Shown piece after piece: positions 1 through 8,271 of a stretch of DNA of 60,798 nucleotides. The notes under the pieces were generated by a model. The model was not told where the DNA came from, made no database searches, and saw only the letters and a list, made by a program, of their open reading frames with translations. The translations under genes and the position numbers were made by a program. How positions within the stretch are numbered: the stretch's first letter is position 1; every line of letters starts with the position of its first letter. Origin of the DNA: Aquipseudomonas alcaligenes NBRC 14159. GTDB lineage: Bacteria > Pseudomonadota > Gammaproteobacteria > Pseudomonadales > Pseudomonadaceae. The stretch is taken from the NCBI RefSeq assembly GCF_000467105.1, contig NZ_BATI01000029.1:1-60798 (forward strand), in the 5' to 3' direction.

Positions 1-18
1 ACTGATCCCCAACGAACC

Positions 19-44
19 GGCCGTACGGCGTGAGCCGTACGGCC
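19..44. terminator. Perfect 11-bp inverted repeat with GTGA loop
   Basis: Positions 19-29 and 34-44 are exact reverse complements around a GTGA tetraloop. There is no T-tract on either side, so it could be a weak terminator of a gene left of the window or a REP-like palindrome. Its place just upstream of the first gene fits an intergenic terminator. Confidence 0.4.
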
Positions 45-93
45 ATCTCTCGTCTGCGGCACATGGCCCGAGCCTGTGCCTCTGGAGGTTCTC

Positions 94-876
94 ATGATGA
101 GTCGTGTTGTTCTGCTGCTCGGCCTGACCTGGACGCTGCTCTGCCCGCCGGCGTGGGCGGCTATCGATGATGCCGAGGCGATGAATCTGTCCGGCATGCA
201 GCGCATGCTCAGCCAGCGTATCGCCAAGAGTTACCTGATGATCGGCGCCGAGGTGCGCAGCGAACAGGCGCTGCAGCAGCTGGACCAGAGCGTGGCGCGC
301 TTCGAAAACAACTACCAGGCGCTGGCCGAATACGCGCCCAGCGCCGAGATCGGCGCCGCTCTGGAGCAGGTCGGCGAATGCTGGCAGCACTACCGCGAGC
401 TGGCCCTGTCGCGCCCAACCCGCGAGCAGGCGGTGCTCCTGCTGGCACTCAGCGACCAGCTGCTGGCGCAGAGCGAGGCGCTGGTGCAGCTGATCGAGGC
501 CCACACCGGCAGCGCCGGGGCGCGCCTGGTCAACCGCAGCGGGCGCCAGCGCATGCTCAGCCAGCGCATCGCCAAGCTCTACCTGGCACTCAGCTGGCGG
601 CTGCCGGTCGAGGGCCTGGAGCAACAGCTGCAGCAGGCCACCGGCGAATTCGAAGCCGCCCAGCAGGAGTTGCTGAGCGCCGAGCAGAACACCCCGCAGA
701 TCGCCGCAGCGCTGCAGAAGGTCGAGGCCCAGTGGCGCTTCGCCCGCGCCGGTTTCCAGCTTTCCGCCGACGCGCGCTATGTGCCGACGGTGATCACCAC
801 CACCACCGAGACGCTGCTGTGGCAGATGAACGAGCTGACCAGCGCCTATGCCGCGGTGATGCAGGAGAAATCCTGA
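94..876 (+). CDS. Secreted protein with two PilJ-type N-terminal sensor motifs
   Basis: The product is 260 aa. The ATG at 94 (or the adjacent one at 97) is chosen because GGAGG lies at 84-88; a GTG at 76 would put this SD inside the gene. A signal peptide covers about residues 1-22, ending AWA. Two near-identical motifs, GMQRMLSQRIAK (34-45) and GRQRMLSQRIAK (150-161), are the hallmark of the PilJ N-terminal / type IV pili chemoreceptor sensory domain. Here the domain is duplicated in a free-standing exported helical protein with no transmembrane anchor, HAMP or signalling output. In related sensors this helix motif takes part in nitrate/nitrite sensing, so ligand binding in the periplasm is possible but unproven. 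The gene converges with the next one, with only 3 bp between their stops. Confidence 0.8.
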   Translation: MMSRVVLLLGLTWTLLCPPAWAAIDDAEAMNLSGMQRMLSQRIAKSYLMIGAEVRSEQALQQLDQSVARFENNYQALAEYAPSAEIGAALEQVGECWQHYRELALSRPTREQAVLLLALSDQLLAQSEALVQLIEAHTGSAGARLVNRSGRQRMLSQRIAKLYLALSWRLPVEGLEQQLQQATGEFEAAQQELLSAEQNTPQIAAALQKVEAQWRFARAGFQLSADARYVPTVITTTTETLLWQMNELTSAYAAVMQEKS

Positions 877-879
877 CGC

Positions 880-1659
880 CTAGCGCTCGCTGACGCCGTA
901 CTTGCCGAGCAGCGCCTGCAGGCGCCCATCGGCCCGGTAGCGCTGCAGCCCCTGCTCGAACAGTTCGACATAGCGGGCGCTGTCCGCGCGCGCCGGCGAG
1001 AAGGCCAGATAGATCGGCACATTCGGTTCGCGGCAACCGGCCTCGCGCAGCTCACCGCTGTGGCCGAGCTCGGCCAGCCGCGACTGGACTACCCAACTGT
1101 TTTCCAGCACGGCATCCAGCCGGCCGTGACTCAGCTTGGTCAGGTTGAGGTCGAGCGCATTGTCGCCGGCAGCCACCTGCACCCGGTCCCGCTGGGCGTG
1201 TGGCCCGGCAATGTAGGCGTTGATCGGCTCGCCGTAGCTGTAGTCGTTGATCACGCCGAGACGCACGGCCGGCAACGACGAGACGCCGGCGTAACGCCAG
1301 GTGGAGTCCCGCCGGGTGTAGAAACAGTTGCGCGACAGTGCCACCGGCGTCGCGCCAAACAGGAAATCGGGCGCATCTTCATAGCCGGCGCCGATCGCCG
1401 CGTTGATATCGCCACGGCGCACCTCCTGCAGCACTCGCGCCCAGTTGCGCGTCTCGTAGCGCACCTGGATACCGGCTTCGGCGAAGATGTCACGCGCCAG
1501 CTCGACGAAGATGCCCGGCCTGGGCGAGTCCGCCGCACAGTTGATCGGGCACCAGAGATCGGCGGCGATCACCAGCGTCTCGCCACGCGCCACGCCGGCC
1601 GCACTCAGCGCCAGGCAGGCGAGCAGCGAAAGGATCGGCAGGCGACGGCGCAGCTGCAT
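880..1659 (-). CDS. Periplasmic amino-acid-type substrate-binding protein
   Basis: The product is 259 aa with a signal peptide (about residues 1-26, basic MQLRRR start, hydrophobic core, ARG-E cleavage region). The mature part has the features of family-3 solute-binding domains (SBP_bac_3): an early segment ending in PGIFVELARDIF, then RYETRNWARVLQEVRRGDINAAIGAGY. No permease or ATPase is adjacent, so this is an orphan binding protein that may act as a scavenger or sensor. Cysteines near the mature N-terminus (W-C-P-I-N-C) could form a disulfide. Substrate unknown. Confidence 0.8.
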   Translation of the reverse strand: MQLRRRLPILSLLACLALSAAGVARGETLVIAADLWCPINCAADSPRPGIFVELARDIFAEAGIQVRYETRNWARVLQEVRRGDINAAIGAGYEDAPDFLFGATPVALSRNCFYTRRDSTWRYAGVSSLPAVRLGVINDYSYGEPINAYIAGPHAQRDRVQVAAGDNALDLNLTKLSHGRLDAVLENSWVVQSRLAELGHSGELREAGCREPNVPIYLAFSPARADSARYVELFEQGLQRYRADGRLQALLGKYGVSER

Positions 1660-1700
1660 GCAGCGACCTCAACGGGAGCGATGACTTCCTTGCACCACCT

Positions 1701-3188
1701 TCACGCCTCGCTGCGTACCCGCTTCACCGCATCCAGCCAGCCGGCATACAGCTTGTCGCGGTGTTCGCCGGCCATGCGCGGGGCGAAGCGCTGCTGGCGG
1801 TGCCAGTGGCTGGCGATCTCCTCCAGGTCGCGGTACAGCCCGGCCTGCAGGCCAGCCAGATAGGCCACGCCAAGGGCGGTGGTCTCGGTCACCTCTGGGC
1901 GCTCCACCGGCACGCCGAGGATGTCGGCGAGGAACTGCATGACCCAGTTGTTCACCACCATGCCGCCGTCCACGCGCAGGGCACTGGGTTCGGCGGCGCC
2001 ATCCCGGTGCATGGCTTCCAGCAGGTCGCGGGTCTGGTAGCAGACCGACTGCAGGCCGGCGGTGACGATCTCCTTGATCCCGGTGTCGCGGGTCAGGCCG
2101 AAGATGGCACCGCGCGCCTTGGGGTCCCAGTAGGGTGCGCCCAGGCCGGTGAAGGCCGGCACCAGGTAGACGCCACAGGCATCGCCGGTCTGCTCGGCCA
2201 GGGCCTCGGTGTCACGCGCATGGCCGATCAGCTTGATGCCGTCGCGCAGCCACTGCACGGCCGCGCCGGCGACGAAGATGCTGCCCTCCACCGCGTAGCT
2301 GACCTGGCCGTTCAGGCGGTAGCCGACCGTGGTCAGCAGGCGGTTCTGCGACACCACCGGGGTGGCGCCGGTGTTCTGGATCATGAAGCAACCGGTGCCA
2401 TAGGTGCTCTTGACCATGCCGGGCTGGAAGCAGGCCTGGCCGATCAGCGCGGCCTGCTGGTCGCCGGCCATGCCCAGCACCGGGATAGCGGCGCCGAGCA
2501 ATTCGGGCTGGGTGCTGCCGAAATCGGCGGCGCAGTCGAGCACCTCCGGCAGCAGGCTGCGCGGAATGTCGAACAGTGCCAGCAGCTCCTCGTCCCACTG
2601 CTGGCTGTGGATGTTGAACAACAGGGTGCGTGAGGCATTGCTGGCGTCGGTGCGATGCGACTTGCCACCGCTCAGACGCCACAGCAGGAAGCAGTCGACG
2701 GTGCCGAAGCGCAGTTCGCCGCGCTCGGCGCGCTCGCGGGCGCCGGGCACGCTGTCGAGAATCCAGCGCAGCTTGGTGGCGGAAAAGTAGGGGTCGATCA
2801 GCAGGCCGGTCTTCTCCGCCACCCGCGCTTCGTGACCGGCGGCTTTCAGCCCGGCACAGTAGTCGGCGGTGCGGCGGTCCTGCCAGACGATGGCCGGATG
2901 GATCGGTGTGCCGGTCGCGGCATCCCAGACGATGGTGGTCTCGCGCTGGTTGGTGATGCCGATGGCCAGCACCTCCTCGGCCCTGAGCCCCTTGCTGGCC
3001 AGCACTTCACGACAGACCTGGAGGGTGCTCAGCCAGATCTCTTCGGCGTCGTGCTCGACCCAGCCATCCTTGGGGAAGTACTGCTTGAACTCGCGCTGGG
3101 CACTGGCCAGGGGCAGACCCTGGGCACTGAAGACAATGGCGCGGGAGCTGGTGGTGCCCTGGTCGATGGCAAGCAGGTATTGGGACAT
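1701..3188 (-). CDS. glpK: Glycerol kinase GlpK
   Basis: This cytoplasmic enzyme phosphorylates glycerol with ATP to sn-glycerol 3-phosphate, the substrate of GlpD encoded nearby. The product is 495 aa, close to the usual ~500. It shows the FGGY-kinase phosphate-binding start [12 protein letters not shown] (residues 9-20), the TYGTGCFM segment and the C-terminal [15 protein letters not shown] motif. AAGGAAA lies about 7 nt before the ATG. The gene points away from glpR-glpD and no glpF aquaglyceroporin gene precedes it, unlike the usual Pseudomonas glpFKRD order. A dispersed CCCTCCCC/GGGAGAGG repeat sits just upstream. Confidence 0.97.
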   Translation of the reverse strand: MSQYLLAIDQGTTSSRAIVFSAQGLPLASAQREFKQYFPKDGWVEHDAEEIWLSTLQVCREVLASKGLRAEEVLAIGITNQRETTIVWDAATGTPIHPAIVWQDRRTADYCAGLKAAGHEARVAEKTGLLIDPYFSATKLRWILDSVPGARERAERGELRFGTVDCFLLWRLSGGKSHRTDASNASRTLLFNIHSQQWDEELLALFDIPRSLLPEVLDCAADFGSTQPELLGAAIPVLGMAGDQQAALIGQACFQPGMVKSTYGTGCFMIQNTGATPVVSQNRLLTTVGYRLNGQVSYAVEGSIFVAGAAVQWLRDGIKLIGHARDTEALAEQTGDACGVYLVPAFTGLGAPYWDPKARGAIFGLTRDTGIKEIVTAGLQSVCYQTRDLLEAMHRDGAAEPSALRVDGGMVVNNWVMQFLADILGVPVERPEVTETTALGVAYLAGLQAGLYRDLEEIASHWHRQQRFAPRMAGEHRDKLYAGWLDAVKRVRSEA

Positions 3189-3214
3189 ACGGTTTTCCTT
3201 GTTGTTATTCGTTC

Positions 3215-3254
3215 ACACCCCTCCCCCGGCGGGAGAGGGGCCGAGGGTGAGGGA
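3215..3254. repeat. Dispersed CCCTCCCC...GGGAGAGGGG palindromic repeat, copy 1
   Basis: A pyrimidine-rich arm (about 3218-3227) pairs with GGGAGAGGGG (3231-3240), followed by the tail GAGGGTGAGGGAG. The same unit recurs near 41187-41266, 42669-42711 and 60774-60798, always between genes. It is an intergenic repeat of unknown role. Confidence 0.7.
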
Positions 3255-3259
3255 GCCGG

Positions 3260-3730
3260 TCACTCCCGCCCGATGGCGGCGAAACTGCCCTGGGTGTGCT
3301 GGGCCAGCACCTCGGCCGCCAGCTCCACCTCCAGTCCGCGCCGCCCGGCGCTGACGTGGATGGTCGGATGCTGGCGGGCACTCTCGTCGATGAAAGTGCG
3401 CAGGCGCTTCTTCTGCCCCAGCGGGCTGATGCCGCCCACCAGGTAGCCGGTGCTGCGCTGCGCCAGCTGCGGGTCGGCCATGTCGGCTTTCTTGGCTCCC
3501 GCGGCATGCGCCAGGGCCTTGAGGTCGAGGGTACCGGCCACCGGCACCACGGCCACCAGCAACTCGCCCTTCTCGGTCGCCGCGAGCAGGGTCTTGAACA
3601 CCCGGGCCGGGTCCAGGCCCAGTTTCTCGGCCGCTTCCAGACCATAGGACGGCGCCTTGGGGTCGTGCTGGTAGCTGTGTACCCGGTGTTCGGCCTTGGC
3701 TTTCTTCAATAGATCGATGGCGGGAGTCAT
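3260..3730 (-). CDS. ybaK: Cys-tRNA(Pro) deacylase YbaK
   Basis: The product is 156 aa, the normal length for bacterial YbaK, which hydrolyses Cys-tRNA(Pro) mischarged by prolyl-tRNA synthetase. Family features are the start [19 protein letters not shown], the [11 protein letters not shown] helix, the VAVVPV strand, the [14 protein letters not shown] loop and FIDESA. The start codon overlaps a 12-bp palindrome, TTCGAATTCGAA, that resembles a GlpR operator. The gene lies between glpK (downstream, same strand) and the divergent glpR, so its expression may be tied to glycerol control. Confidence 0.95.
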   Translation of the reverse strand: MTPAIDLLKKAKAEHRVHSYQHDPKAPSYGLEAAEKLGLDPARVFKTLLAATEKGELLVAVVPVAGTLDLKALAHAAGAKKADMADPQLAQRSTGYLVGGISPLGQKKRLRTFIDESARQHPTIHVSAGRRGLEVELAAEVLAQHTQGSFAAIGRE

Positions 3731-3747
3731 GTTCGAATTCGAAAATT
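3728..3747. promoter_or_regulatory. Putative GlpR operator in the ybaK-glpR divergent region
   Basis: By eye this 20-mer matches the E. coli GlpR consensus (WATKTTCGWWAWCGAACATW, from memory) at 17 of 20 positions. Its core TTCGAATTCGAA (3732-3743) is perfectly palindromic. It overlaps the ybaK start codon and lies about 135 bp before glpR, so it could serve autorepression of glpR and control of ybaK-glpK. Confidence 0.5.
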
Positions 3748-3880
3748 TCCGACGAAGGCGCGTACATTAACGGAAAAAACGGCGGGAAGCAGTTCCGCGC
3801 ATCACACCGGGGCCTACCCCGAGCGTCGCACAACCGCCACGCCTCGTTATAATCCGCCGGCCGATAAAAAAGGAAAGCCC

Positions 3881-4639
3881 ATGAGCCTCCCTCCCCGCCA
3901 GCAAAGCATTCTCGAACGTGCCCGCGAGCGTGGCTACGTCAGCATCGACGAGCTGGCCCAGGCCTTTGCGGTGACCCCGCAGACCATCCGCCGCGACATC
4001 AACCAGCTGGCCGAGCAAGGCCTGCTGCGGCGCACCCACGGCGGCGCGGCGAGCGAGGCCTCGAGCATCCAGAACACCGCCTACGCCATGCGCGCCGGGC
4101 AGATGCGCGACGAGAAGCAGCGGATTGCCGAAGCCATCGCCGCGAGCATCCCCGATCATGCCTCGCTGTTCATCAGCATCGGTACCACCACCGAGGCGGT
4201 GGCCCGCGCCCTGCTCGGCCACCGGCACCTCAAGGTCATCACCAACAACCTGCACGTGGCCGCCACCCTGGCCGACAAGGCCGATTTCGAAGTGCTGGTG
4301 GCCGGCGGCAGCGTGCGCAGCGACGGCGGCGTGGTGGGCCAGGCGGCGGCGGATTTCATTCAGCAGTTCAAGGTCGACTTCGCCATCGTCGGCATCAGCG
4401 GTATCGACGAGGACGGCAGCCTGCTCGACTTCGACTACCAGGAGGTGCGGGTCTCCCAGGCCATCATCGACAACGCTCGCCAGGTCCTGCTGGCCGCCGA
4501 CTCCAGCAAGTTCGGGCGCAACGCGGTGGTGCGCCTGGGTTCGATCGCCCTGATCGACCACCTCTACACCGACGCGCCCCCCACCGCCAGCCTGGGCCGC
4601 CTGCTGCACGAGCAGAAGATTCAGCTGCACCTCGTCTGA
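3881..4639 (+). CDS. glpR: Glycerol regulon repressor GlpR (DeoR family)
   Basis: The product is 252 aa, the usual DeoR-family length. An N-terminal winged helix-turn-helix (about 1-57) contains [20 protein letters not shown] and ends with the typical RRTHGGA turn. The C-terminal DeoRC sugar-phosphate sensor domain shows [26 protein letters not shown] and [11 protein letters not shown]. In this family glycerol 3-phosphate releases the repressor. AAAGGAAAG precedes the ATG by about 7 nt. It is followed by glpD on the same strand, 127 nt downstream, with a GlpR-like operator in that gap. Confidence 0.95.
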   Translation: MSLPPRQQSILERARERGYVSIDELAQAFAVTPQTIRRDINQLAEQGLLRRTHGGAASEASSIQNTAYAMRAGQMRDEKQRIAEAIAASIPDHASLFISIGTTTEAVARALLGHRHLKVITNNLHVAATLADKADFEVLVAGGSVRSDGGVVGQAAADFIQQFKVDFAIVGISGIDEDGSLLDFDYQEVRVSQAIIDNARQVLLAADSSKFGRNAVVRLGSIALIDHLYTDAPPTASLGRLLHEQKIQLHLV

Positions 4640-4683
4640 GCCCGGACACCCGTCACCCTTCCGATACCCGGCGTGCTTTCGGA

Positions 4684-4710
4684 CTAGCGAAAGCGCACAC
4701 GCTTCGCTAG
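4684..4710. repeat. Inverted repeat CTAGCGAA...TTCGCTAG upstream of glpD
   Basis: The 8-bp arms at 4684-4691 and 4703-4710 match perfectly and extend inward with one bulge. It follows the glpR stop by about 45 nt and lies directly before the putative GlpR operator. It may be an attenuated terminator of glpR or part of the control region. Confidence 0.4.
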
Positions 4711-4712
4711 CA

Positions 4713-4732
4713 TATTTTCACTATCGAACATT
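4713..4732 (+). promoter_or_regulatory. Putative GlpR operator upstream of glpD
   Basis: The 20-mer matches the remembered E. coli GlpR consensus at 18 of 20 positions; the right half, ATCGAACATT, is intact. It lies 35-54 nt upstream of the glpD ATG, where a bound repressor would block transcription. Confidence 0.6.
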
Positions 4733-4766
4733 ATTGCGTTCACATTACAACTCAGAGTGCCTTGCC

Positions 4767-6287
4767 ATGCCGACGCCCCCTATCGCTGAAATCTACGATC
4801 TCGCCGTGATCGGTGGCGGCATCAATGGTGTCGGCATCGCCGCCGATGCGGCCGGGCGCGGGCTGTCGGTATTCCTCTGCGAACGCGACGACCTGGCCCA
4901 GCACACCTCATCGGCCAGCAGCAAACTGATCCATGGCGGCCTGCGCTACCTCGAACACTACGAGTTCCGCCTGGTGCGCGAGGCTCTGGCCGAGCGCGAG
5001 GTGCTGCTGGCCAAGGCGCCGCACATCGTCAAGCCGATGCGCTTCATCCTCCCCCACCGTCCGCACCTGCGCCCGGCCTGGATGATCCGCGCCGGGCTGT
5101 TCCTCTACGACCACCTGGGCAAGCGCGAGAAACTGCCGGGCTCGCACGGCGTGCGCTTTGGCGCCGGCAGCCCACTGCGGGCGGAAATGCTGCGTGGCTT
5201 CGAATACTCCGACTGCTGGGTGGACGATGCCCGCCTGGTGCTGCTCAACGCCATGGCCGCGCGCGAGCGCCACGCGCACATCCACACCCGCACCCGCTGC
5301 GTCAGCGCACGGCGCAGCAAGGGTCTGTGGCACCTGCACCTGGAACGCGCCGACGGCAGCCTGTTCTCCACCCGCGCCCGCGCCCTGGTCAATGCAGCCG
5401 GGCCCTGGGTCGCGAAGTTCCTGCAGGACGACCTCAAGCAGAAGTCGCCCTACGGCATCCGCCTGATCCAGGGCAGCCATATCGTGGTGCCGCGCCTGCA
5501 TGACCAGGAACAGGCCTACATCCTGCAGAACGAGGACCAGCGCATCGTCTTCGTCATTCCCTGGCTGGAGCGCTTCAGCCTGATCGGCACCACCGACCGC
5601 GAATACCAGGGCGATCCGGCCAAGGTAAGCATCAGCGAAGAGGAAACCGCTTACCTGCTCAAGGTGGTCAATGCCCACTTCCGCAAGCAGCTGACGCCTG
5701 GCGACATCCTGCACAGCTACTCCGGCGTACGCCCGCTGTGCGACGACGAGTCCGACCAGCCCTCGGCCATCACCCGCGACTACACCCTGTCGCTGGCCGG
5801 TGCCCCTGGCGAGGCGCCGCTGCTGTCGGTGTTCGGCGGCAAGCTGACCACCTACCGCAAGCTCGCCGAGTCGGCCATGGAGCTGCTGGCGCCGAACTTC
5901 CCGCACCTGTGCCCGGCCTGGACCGCCAAGGCGCCACTACCCGGCGGCGAGAACATGGACAGCCGCGAGAAGCTGGCCGAGCAGCTGATCGCCCGTTTCG
6001 GCTGGCTCGACCGCGAACTGGCAGAGCGCTGGGTGAGCACCTATGGCAGCCGCACCTGGCGCCTGCTGGATGGCGTGCAACGCCAGAGCGAACTTGGCGA
6101 GCACCTGGGCGCCGGCCTGTACACCCGTGAAGTGGAGTACCTGTGCCGCGAGGAATGGGCGATGCAGGCCGAGGACATCCTCTGGCGCCGCACCAAGCTG
6201 GGCCTGTTCATGACGCCGGGCCAGCAGACCCGCCTGCAGGACTACCTGCTCAGCCGCCAGGCCCTGCCGCGCGCCCAGGGAATCTGA
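4767..6287 (+). CDS. glpD: Aerobic glycerol-3-phosphate dehydrogenase GlpD
   Basis: The product is 506 aa from the ATG at 4767, matching the family length. An upstream TTG at 4734 would add only non-conserved residues. The FAD-binding dinucleotide motif GGGINGVG is at residues 16-23, followed by SKLIHGGLRYLEHYEF, typical of the FAD-dependent enzyme. C-terminal motifs include SGVRPLCDD and GGKLTTYRKLAE. The enzyme oxidises glycerol 3-phosphate to DHAP at the inner membrane and passes electrons to quinone. With glpK it completes glycerol entry to glycolysis. Confidence 0.97.
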   Translation: MPTPPIAEIYDLAVIGGGINGVGIAADAAGRGLSVFLCERDDLAQHTSSASSKLIHGGLRYLEHYEFRLVREALAEREVLLAKAPHIVKPMRFILPHRPHLRPAWMIRAGLFLYDHLGKREKLPGSHGVRFGAGSPLRAEMLRGFEYSDCWVDDARLVLLNAMAARERHAHIHTRTRCVSARRSKGLWHLHLERADGSLFSTRARALVNAAGPWVAKFLQDDLKQKSPYGIRLIQGSHIVVPRLHDQEQAYILQNEDQRIVFVIPWLERFSLIGTTDREYQGDPAKVSISEEETAYLLKVVNAHFRKQLTPGDILHSYSGVRPLCDDESDQPSAITRDYTLSLAGAPGEAPLLSVFGGKLTTYRKLAESAMELLAPNFPHLCPAWTAKAPLPGGENMDSREKLAEQLIARFGWLDRELAERWVSTYGSRTWRLLDGVQRQSELGEHLGAGLYTREVEYLCREEWAMQAEDILWRRTKLGLFMTPGQQTRLQDYLLSRQALPRAQGI

Positions 6288-6294
6288 ACAACGA

Positions 6295-7317
6295 TCACAA
6301 GGGCGAGCGCGTGGGCGACGGCTGCGCGCTCTGCGCCAGCTGTACCTCTTCCATCCGACGCTCACGCAGGTAGGGCAGCACGGCGGCCAGCAGGGGCTCG
6401 CGGAAAGCTGCCTGGAAGCGATGGGCCAGGCCGGGAATCAGTTTCAGCTCGCTGCCCCGGACATGCGCGGCCACATGCACACCGTGCATCACCGGCAGCA
6501 GCGGGTCGGCGGTGCCATGCACCACCAGCGTCGGCACGCGCAGGCGCTCGAGCAGTTCCACCCGGCTCGGCTCGGCGAGGATCGCCAGGATCTGCCGCTG
6601 TACCCCCTGCGGATTGAAGGCACGGTCGTAGCTGCGCTCGGCCTCGTGCAGCAGCTGTGCGCGATCGCTGGGCAATTGCGGACTGCCCAGCGCCGCCAGC
6701 AGATCGGCCTGCTGCGCGATGGCCGCGGCCCGATCGGGCGCCTCGCGTCGGGCCAGCTGCTCCAGCAGCTGCGGGCTGGGCGCCGGCAGGCCGGGCGCAC
6801 CGGAGCTGGTCATCAGCAGGGTCAGGCTCTCGACCCGCTGCGGCGCCAGGTCGGCCATGTGCTGGGCAATCATCCCGCCCATGCTCGCCCCCAGCAGGTG
6901 GAAGCGCTGGATGCCGAGGGCATCCATCAGCCGCAGCGAATCCCCGGCCATGTCCCGCAGCGTATAGGGCGCCTGCACCGACAGGCCGAGGCGATAACGC
7001 AGCACGGCAAAGCCCAGGCTGGCCTCCGGCGCCGGCGCCACCCAGGTGGACAGACCAACATCGCGGTTATCGAAACGGATGACCCGGAAACCCTGCCGGC
7101 ACAGGCGCTCGACCACGTCATCAGGCCAGTGGATCAGTTGCCCGCCCAGCCCCATGACCAGCAGCAAGGCCGGATCGCTGTCGCGACCGACACTCTGGTA
7201 GGCCAGGCGCACCTCGCCAACATCAACCCGGCCGACGGCCACGGCGGTGTCGCAACGGTTGGCAGCAAAGGCAGACAGGCCGCACGCGAGCGCGGCGAGG
7301 AAAAGTAGAACTCGCAT
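6295..7317 (-). CDS. Exported alpha/beta-hydrolase
   Basis: The product is 340 aa from the ATG at 7317, chosen because it begins a clear signal peptide (MRVLLFLAALACGLSAFAA); longer in-frame starts add a non-hydrophobic tail. The alpha/beta-hydrolase fold is shown by VMGLGGQ (oxyanion region), RFDNRDVGLS, the nucleophile elbow LGASMGGM (GxSxG), HGTADPLLPV for the acid and GLAHRF for the histidine. Family relatives include esterases and lipases; the substrate cannot be stated. It converges with glpD. Confidence 0.85.
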   Translation of the reverse strand: MRVLLFLAALACGLSAFAANRCDTAVAVGRVDVGEVRLAYQSVGRDSDPALLLVMGLGGQLIHWPDDVVERLCRQGFRVIRFDNRDVGLSTWVAPAPEASLGFAVLRYRLGLSVQAPYTLRDMAGDSLRLMDALGIQRFHLLGASMGGMIAQHMADLAPQRVESLTLLMTSSGAPGLPAPSPQLLEQLARREAPDRAAAIAQQADLLAALGSPQLPSDRAQLLHEAERSYDRAFNPQGVQRQILAILAEPSRVELLERLRVPTLVVHGTADPLLPVMHGVHVAAHVRGSELKLIPGLAHRFQAAFREPLLAAVLPYLRERRMEEVQLAQSAQPSPTRSPL

Positions 7318-7438
7318 GGCAATATCCGGAACGCAGCAACCCAGTAGAACGCGAGTCTGCGGATGATCATCGACACGCGCTGCCACAGTTCGATGACAAT
7401 TTGATGAAGCCCGCCGAACGGTAGTGACCCGCTCTGAA

Positions 7439-7669
7439 TCAGGGTTCGCGGCGTTGCCGGGCGAGCTTTTCGGCCAGCGCATCCAGTTCGGCAACGGGCT
7501 TTTCCGGCAGCTGGCGCAGCACCGCCTGGCTCAGCTTCAGCTGCCGGATGAAGCGCCGGCAATGCACGCACATCGCCAGGTGCGCACGCACGCCAAGGCG
7601 CTCGCGCAGGCGCAACTGGCCATCGAGATAGTCGCTGGAGCGTTCCACCAGGTCCTTGCAGCTCAGCAT
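7439..7669 (-). CDS. Zinc-finger anti-sigma factor
   Basis: The product is 76 aa. His30-x3-Cys34-x2-Cys37 (HLAMCVHC) is the zf-HC2/ZAS anti-sigma zinc motif. There is no transmembrane helix, so it is a soluble anti-sigma factor. Its ATG overlaps the stop of the sigma-factor ORF (ATGCTGA arrangement), indicating translational coupling and a dedicated partnership. A redox-sensitive zinc site is possible in this family, but the inducing signal is unknown. Confidence 0.85.
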   Translation of the reverse strand: MLSCKDLVERSSDYLDGQLRLRERLGVRAHLAMCVHCRRFIRQLKLSQAVLRQLPEKPVAELDALAEKLARQRREP

Positions 7670-8271
7670 TGGCCGGTCTCCTCGAAATGCTCAAGCGTGG
7701 CGAACACCTTGAGCCGGGCACGGTGCAACAGGACACGCACATTGGAGAGCGAGAGATCGAGAAGATTACAGATCTCCTCGGGCTCCAGGCCCTGCCGCTC
7801 GCGCAGCAGCAGCACGCTGGACTGCATCTCCGACAGGCTGGCGATGGTCTTTTCCAGGCACTCGCGCAGCTCGGCCTCGGCCAGCAGGGCCTCGGGCGTA
7901 TCCAGCTCCCACTGACTGGGTGGCGTCTGCCAGTGGCCATCCTCGGCGAAGCGCTCGGCGCCGACGCTGCCATGCGGCGCCGGCAGGTCATCGAGCAGCG
8001 GCTCGCGGCGCTGCTGCTTGAGACGGCTCTTGGCGGTGTTGGCGGTAATGGTCAGCAGCCAGGTCTTCAGGCTGGCGCGCTGCTGGAAGCCGTCCAGGTT
8101 GCGCACCACGGCCAGCCAGGCATCCTGCACGACCTCGTCGGCATTGCGACTGCCGACGATGGCATAGGCCACCGCGCGCATCGCGCCCTGGTAGGTCGAG
8201 ACCAGTTCACGAAACGCCCGCTGCTCGCCAGCCAGCAGGCGGGCGAGCAGTTCGGCGTCGGCCTCGGCCAT
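7663..8271 (-). other. ECF sigma-factor portion with possible internal ATG start
   Basis: If translated separately, this part starts at the ATG at 8271 ([15 protein letters not shown]) and gives 202 aa, a normal ECF sigma length. No good SD precedes it (GGGCTGGTCAGCCGGC), so initiation would depend on translating ribosomes. Listed separately because the ancestral gene boundary lies here. Confidence 0.7.
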
